64,000 nt of DNA. Source: Limonium bicolor. Taxonomy: Eukaryota; Streptophyta; Magnoliopsida; Caryophyllales; Plumbaginaceae. The notes below the pieces were generated by a model. It did not search any database, had not been told where the DNA came from, and saw only the letters and a list, made by a program, of their open reading frames with translations. The position numbers were made by a program, and so were the translations under genes. The stretch spans positions 148,420,982 through 148,484,981 of the forward strand of contig CM041781.1 in the NCBI GenBank assembly GCA_023374045.1. Reading direction: 5' to 3'. Positions 59,701 to 64,000 of this stretch are shown in pieces. The first letter of the stretch is position 1. Every line of letters begins with the position of its first letter.

Positions 59701-60934
59701 GAGGGCATGGAGTTTCCAAACTCCATCCCAACATTCAAGAACACAAAAACATACTTAATTTAATTATCTAAACCCTTGGAATATCTCAATTCAATAAAAG
59801 GGCTAGAACACAAAGTTAGGGTTTACCTTTTTAAAGTTTTTAAGAGGGATTCTCACCCTTGGATCAAGAAGGAAATTACTCCACCATTGAAGGGTCAATT
59901 TGGAGCTCAAGAACAAGAAGAAAAACAGGGTATGAGAGAGAGGCAAAATCGGCTACCACTACAAGATGGAGAAAAATGAGGTTTTTCTTGGAGATTTTTA
60001 CCTTAGGAGATAGAGGAGACTCCAAGCTTCACATTGGTGCCATTTCCTCTTCAAATGGGGAAAACCCATGGGGGTCAACTTCATCCTTTTGAAATTTCGA
60101 AAAGAGAGGATGATAGAGGAAGATGAGAGGATCAAATATGTGGTTTATTTTTGATTTGGAGTTCAAATGGAGCTTGGGCATGTGGTGGAAGTTGGAGTAG
60201 CCATGGAAGCTTGGGGGAAGAGCTTCAAATTGGCAGCACCAAGGAGGAGGAAAGAGAGAACGATAGAGAAGGGGAAAAGGAGGAAAGAGAAAAGGAAAGA
60301 GAGAAATGAGAGGAGAGAGAGGGTGGGGCTCCCTTTTACCTTTCTTTCTTTCTTTTTTTTTCTAGCTTATTAGGTGTGTGAGAGGGCTATCTCACAATTA
60401 AAAACCGGCCCACTTAATAATTACAAGCTGGAGCGTTTCTCGTCTTTTACAGAAAACGCTCGTTATTTTACCCGGTTTAGCACTATTCACTAACCGGGCC
60501 CGTTTTCCGGAATTTCTTGTTTACTTAATTTTAATGGTTCTTAAGCTCCCATAAATGTTTAATTATAGTTATATAGTCAACTATAATTTTTACAGGGTCG
60601 TTTAACTATTTAAAGTCACGTTTTCGGGTTTCCTCGAAAAACGCGCTTCAAAACTCCGTTAGCGTTTTAACGCATTGTTTGGATCTGTTTTCTTCGGGAA
60701 TTTTTCCCACATGTTCTTAGTGTATAGTTAAGGTATAAAAATATATTTATAACCCTAATGAAGGTTATATACCTCCTAAAATAATTAAACACGCGTTTTC
60801 ACGTTTTGTGACCTTTACGCATTTTCTTCTTCTTTTTGGTTTGCATTTCTTCACCAATGATCTTAAGGACTTAATTAGCCTTAGAAAATCATATTTAAAT
60901 AATTAATTAACATATTAAGGTTTGGGGTATTTCA
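56755..60934 (-). repeat. Related LTR, reverse orientation (4.2 kb)
   Basis: Plus-strand ends are TGTAACACCCC and GGGGTATTTCA, the reverse of the forward LTR. It is preceded on the minus strand by a polypurine tract, so it is the 3' LTR of a minus-strand element. It shares segments with the forward LTR (for example 57130-57230 with 56220-56320 in inverse), but most of the sequence has diverged; it is another subfamily. It holds an AT-rich run (58535-58625), the palindromic array, purine-rich DNA (60240-60330) and a short CTTT/T run (60345-60362). Confidence 0.78.
58628..58945. repeat. CTTGCAAG-centred palindromic array, 70-bp period
   Basis: Near-palindromes of form CGACCGAACTTG-CAAGTCCGGTCG at 58696-58719, 58765-58788, 58836-58859 and 58907-58930, with a variant at 58628-58661. 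Each is followed by GCAAGTTCGG and CCATTCCAGAAGGTTTC, the reverse complement of the spacer in the forward LTR array. Confidence 0.88.
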
Positions 60935-60951
60935 ATCTACCCCCCTTAAAA
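60935..60951 (-). promoter_or_regulatory. Polypurine tract of the minus-strand chromovirus
   Basis: On the minus strand TTTTAAGGGGGGTAGAT ends exactly at the LTR start TGAAATACCCC. Hairpin GAACTTCG-AGGA-CGAAGTTC (60952-60971) directly precedes it. Confidence 0.85.
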
Positions 60952-63250
60952 GAACTTCGTCCTCGAAGTTCACACTTCCCAAGCATCATTAGAAAGAGAA
61001 CACAGAGATTACTTGCAACATAAAACTTCCATAACCAATATATTTTACATCACAACCTCGGACTTAACGGTCCGGGTAACCTTAACAACATTTGCACATA
61101 CGTAACAACCCTTAGACACTTGGTCTGGGTAACATAACAACATTTAGACCCGTAGGTCTTGAGGACACAACATCCTTTAGACACATTGGTCTTGATAACA
61201 TAACACTTCCGGAACTTAACCACATTAGGACTCAAGGTCAAAATAATAATTATTACATATACCACACAACATGTCATAGCATGTATATCAACCAGAAATT
61301 CCTTTTCCATCTCTTCATGGATTCGAGACCCATGTTGAGTACATATACACTGTGATCCCGCAGAACCCGATCGCGATGGACACCTTCTGGTCCCCGTTCC
61401 TTTGGGAGATCAAAACAATTGCATACATCTTTAAAATATACTTCTCATGTCACCGGTCCGAAGACAAAGGCTCATACGTCCTCAGCTCGTGAGCAAGTAA
61501 TACGAAAATACTCTATATGAGGTTAAGTAGGATGAAATCCTTTATTGGGAAGCACTAATTGAAAATCCTTTACAAGGTCAATTAAAAATAGTCCTTCATT
61601 TGAAAATACCACTTAAGAATCATAGAGATATTAATTGAAGTCATGAAAATACCAATTGAAAATTTGAAACCCAATTTAAAACTCTTTTGAAAACTCAATA
61701 CAACTCCAAGTCCAATTATTGTTAACTGCATCTTATTCTTGATGTGATTATTTGTGACCACTTATAGGGAGTTTCAAGATTCATCCAACCCTGATGTGAT
61801 CAGCATCAGTGTTGAACTATCTTTCCACCCCAATTTGTGTTCGGCTTCCCTTGATCTCATGATAATCAAGTTTCACCTCCCACTTCATTTTCAAACAACA
61901 GCTAATTCAAGCATGTACCATTTTCTATCTTTTAATCCATCTAGTCATAATCATTACATCTCCAAGGGATAGAACTCTGTCTATCAATCATCACCCAAAT
62001 TCAACTTAATCCGAGTTACCTAGGGAATTTTAATTCTTACTAGGTTCTATATCGATGTCATACCTCTTCATAAATCACAATACTTGTATATATATACTTT
62101 ATCAAAATACAGTACACGGTTTTACATTTAGTATTATATGAACATACATAGTCGGGGTTTTATTTCCCTGGGAGTCTCTTTACTCCCTTATATCTGTACT
62201 TTCACACACATCTATTAACAAAATAGCACACTTGTTACCATGGTATTCGCATCTTCTGTGCGCAATTACCACAATTAAACCATGAATGAATGCGTATGTT
62301 TATGTAAGACACGCACCAATCATCAAAACAAATCATTTTGTGCTATGCACACCATAGTTCACGTACACTTGTACGGTAAAACACACTAAACGGTTTTGCG
62401 CTCTACCCCCCTTAAAAGGGATTACGCCCACGTAATCAATCACTTAACCACTATTTATAACGTCCTACCGTCGTGAAGTGTAGTATCTCCACACGGTTTA
62501 TTATACAATATGTTCTGGTTTGAGGATCTTAGCCCTATTGGCGGTTTAGTCCCTAACCAAGAATTCTCCTTAGAGTTTATTTAATTCATAACCAGTTTCG
62601 ATCCTGGCCCGTGAAACTTCTAGGCGTTAATAATTGCCATTCATTCATGTTCACAACACACATCCAACTCTTGAATCGCTGGCTCACTAGTTTCTGCTGC
62701 GCGACTCTTGATAACTTCGAGCTTAGTTTTCCCCCTTCATTATTCTTACTGTATTGTATATCTTCGATTATCACCTTCATCTTGGTAATAACGATTTCTC
62801 AACCGACGCGTGGTATTTCTTACCAAGAGCGAGTTCGGTGAGTTACAATTTCCTATTTACTTCCATGATAATTTACTGTATTCCATACTGATTTACTTAA
62901 TTTCTTCTGACTTACTGTCGGTTACGTTTGAGCTACTACCTATTGTGTAGTACTCTGTCGTTTATTTCCAACGCTTGAGGTATATTCCATACCGATATTT
63001 AACAATCGTGTTATTGTAGTCACTTATGCCAATCGAGTACCCTTTGATTGGTACGACCGTGCTTCTCTTATGCATCGGTTTTATCACACCATAATTCTTG
63101 TTCCTCCATCACAATTGACATTACCCAAACTTCCTAGCTATCAAACTCGATCATTACCGCGCAAGTGCAATACCAAAACACTCAGTCATACAGAGTGCAG
63201 AGGCGTAAACTCTTGACAGTAAACCTCTTATGCGATTGCAATAGGAATTC
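60952..63250 (-). other. 3' UTR-like DNA of the minus-strand element
   Basis: No recognisable coding sequence on either strand. At 62401-62437 (minus) hairpin GATTACG-TGGG-CGTAATC is followed by CCTTTTAAGGGGGGTAGAG, the same layout as 52211-52246. No integrase or chromodomain was found before 63251, where a forward LTR starts, so the element is truncated. Confidence 0.6.
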
Positions 63251-64000
63251 TGAAATACCCCAAACCTTGATATGCGGTTTAAATATTAAACTATGGTATG
63301 TAAAGGCTAAAAGTGCCTTAGGAACATCAGTGTACAATTTAAACCATAGTAAAATGCAATAAAGCATTAAGACACAGTTTGAGCAAAAACATGCTCTAAG
63401 CTATGAGCGAACTTGGTTAGGACCCAAAGAGCCTACCAAGGCTTAATAATATTCAAGTATGATTTAATAAGGCTAATTAAGTCCTTAGGAAACTTTGGTG
63501 GACAATGAAACCAAACAAAACACAAATAAATACCTTAAAGTCAATATGAGCAAAAATGTGCTCTAAGCCTGGGATAAATTTGTATAAGACCTAATGGTCA
63601 TACCTATACCTTAAAAGTATGTTAATTAACATATTTAATCAATTACCAAAGAAAACCAAGCTTTAAAACAAGTTAAAACACAAAATGTGCTCTAAGGAGT
63701 CTTAAAGCACGTTTTTGAAAAATTGTCTGGTAAATGAGTTTTGAATGGCTAGATGTCCATCATTACTCTTTAATTAACATGTGTACTATATAGTATCACA
63801 TTTGGAAGTCTATATCAATGGGAAATCAAAAATTTCACAAATATGTGCCTTAGTTTGTGAATAGTGCCCAAATAGTGCTAGTTTTGACTTAAGTCAACTT
63901 TAATTAGTTAAATGGTCAACAAAGACCATAAGTACCTTATATATTGAAGGAGGCACGGTTTTTAGTGTGTGAGTCATCACACTTGGCTAGCAAATAAAGA
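63251..64000 (+). repeat. Third LTR of the group, forward, cut by window end
   Basis: Starts TGAAATACCCCAAACC and matches the forward LTR from 52508; 63660-63850 is almost identical to 52735-52935. It is preceded by GGAATTC, not by a polypurine tract, so it is a 5' LTR or a solo LTR. Confidence 0.8.

Noticed and set aside
61050..61310. 86-aa minus-strand frame with a hydrophobic middle
   Set aside because: Lies in 3' UTR-like DNA of the chromovirus and consists of short internal repeats; no recognisable family.

Overview
The window is plant nuclear DNA, probably from a large-genome angiosperm. It is almost wholly nested, decayed LTR retrotransposons of several Ty3/gypsy lineages plus one hAT-type DNA element. 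The only host-like gene is a fragment of an AlkB-family dioxygenase. I see no intact cellular gene, rRNA, tRNA or CRISPR array. Clade names (Tat, Athila, Tekay-like chromovirus) rest on reading the proteins and ends by eye.

Layout. 1-2204: minus-strand Tat-like element (gag pseudogene, primer-binding site, complete 626-bp LTR), inserted into an older LTR-like repeat. 2205-7680: two diverged minus-strand LTR-like repeats (2205-4161 and about 5688-7680), separated by an AT-rich stretch holding a 936-bp non-autonomous hAT-like element with a perfect 8-bp target duplication. 7681-14472: a 5'-truncated Athila-like element (broken pol, env-position ORFs, 3' UTR, start of the 3' LTR). 14473-47910: a 33-kb composite of a non-coding element with very long LTRs, arranged LTR-INT-LTR-INT-LTR; its second INT+LTR unit (about 13.5 kb) is a near copy of the first. 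47911-48770: AlkB-like fragment whose frame is open right up to the LTR border. 48826-52507: 5'-truncated Tekay-like chromovirus (protease to chromodomain, 3' UTR, polypurine tract). 52508-56662 and 56755-60934: two related about 4.2-kb LTRs tail to tail. 60935-63250: 3' UTR-like DNA of the minus-strand element. 63251-64000: start of a third LTR of this group.

The most interesting signal is structural rather than coding. (1) Just upstream of polypurine tracts, and of internal PPT-like copies, stands a perfect or near-perfect hairpin with a G-rich 3-4 nt loop. It is seen in the Athila-like, chromovirus and non-coding elements, and paired substitutions keep the stem between related copies. (2) A 40-nt hairpin occurs nine times in the non-coding element, with a compensatory pair change between LTR and internal copies. 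(3) A 180-bp tandem array there encodes three small hairpins per 90 bp, two of them covarying. (4) Several families carry GC-rich palindromic arrays, three of them with a 70-74 bp period; in the two chromovirus LTRs the spacer is conserved while the palindrome has been replaced.

The retrotransposon coding regions all carry stops or frameshifts and should be inert as proteins. The non-coding composite would depend on enzymes supplied in trans.
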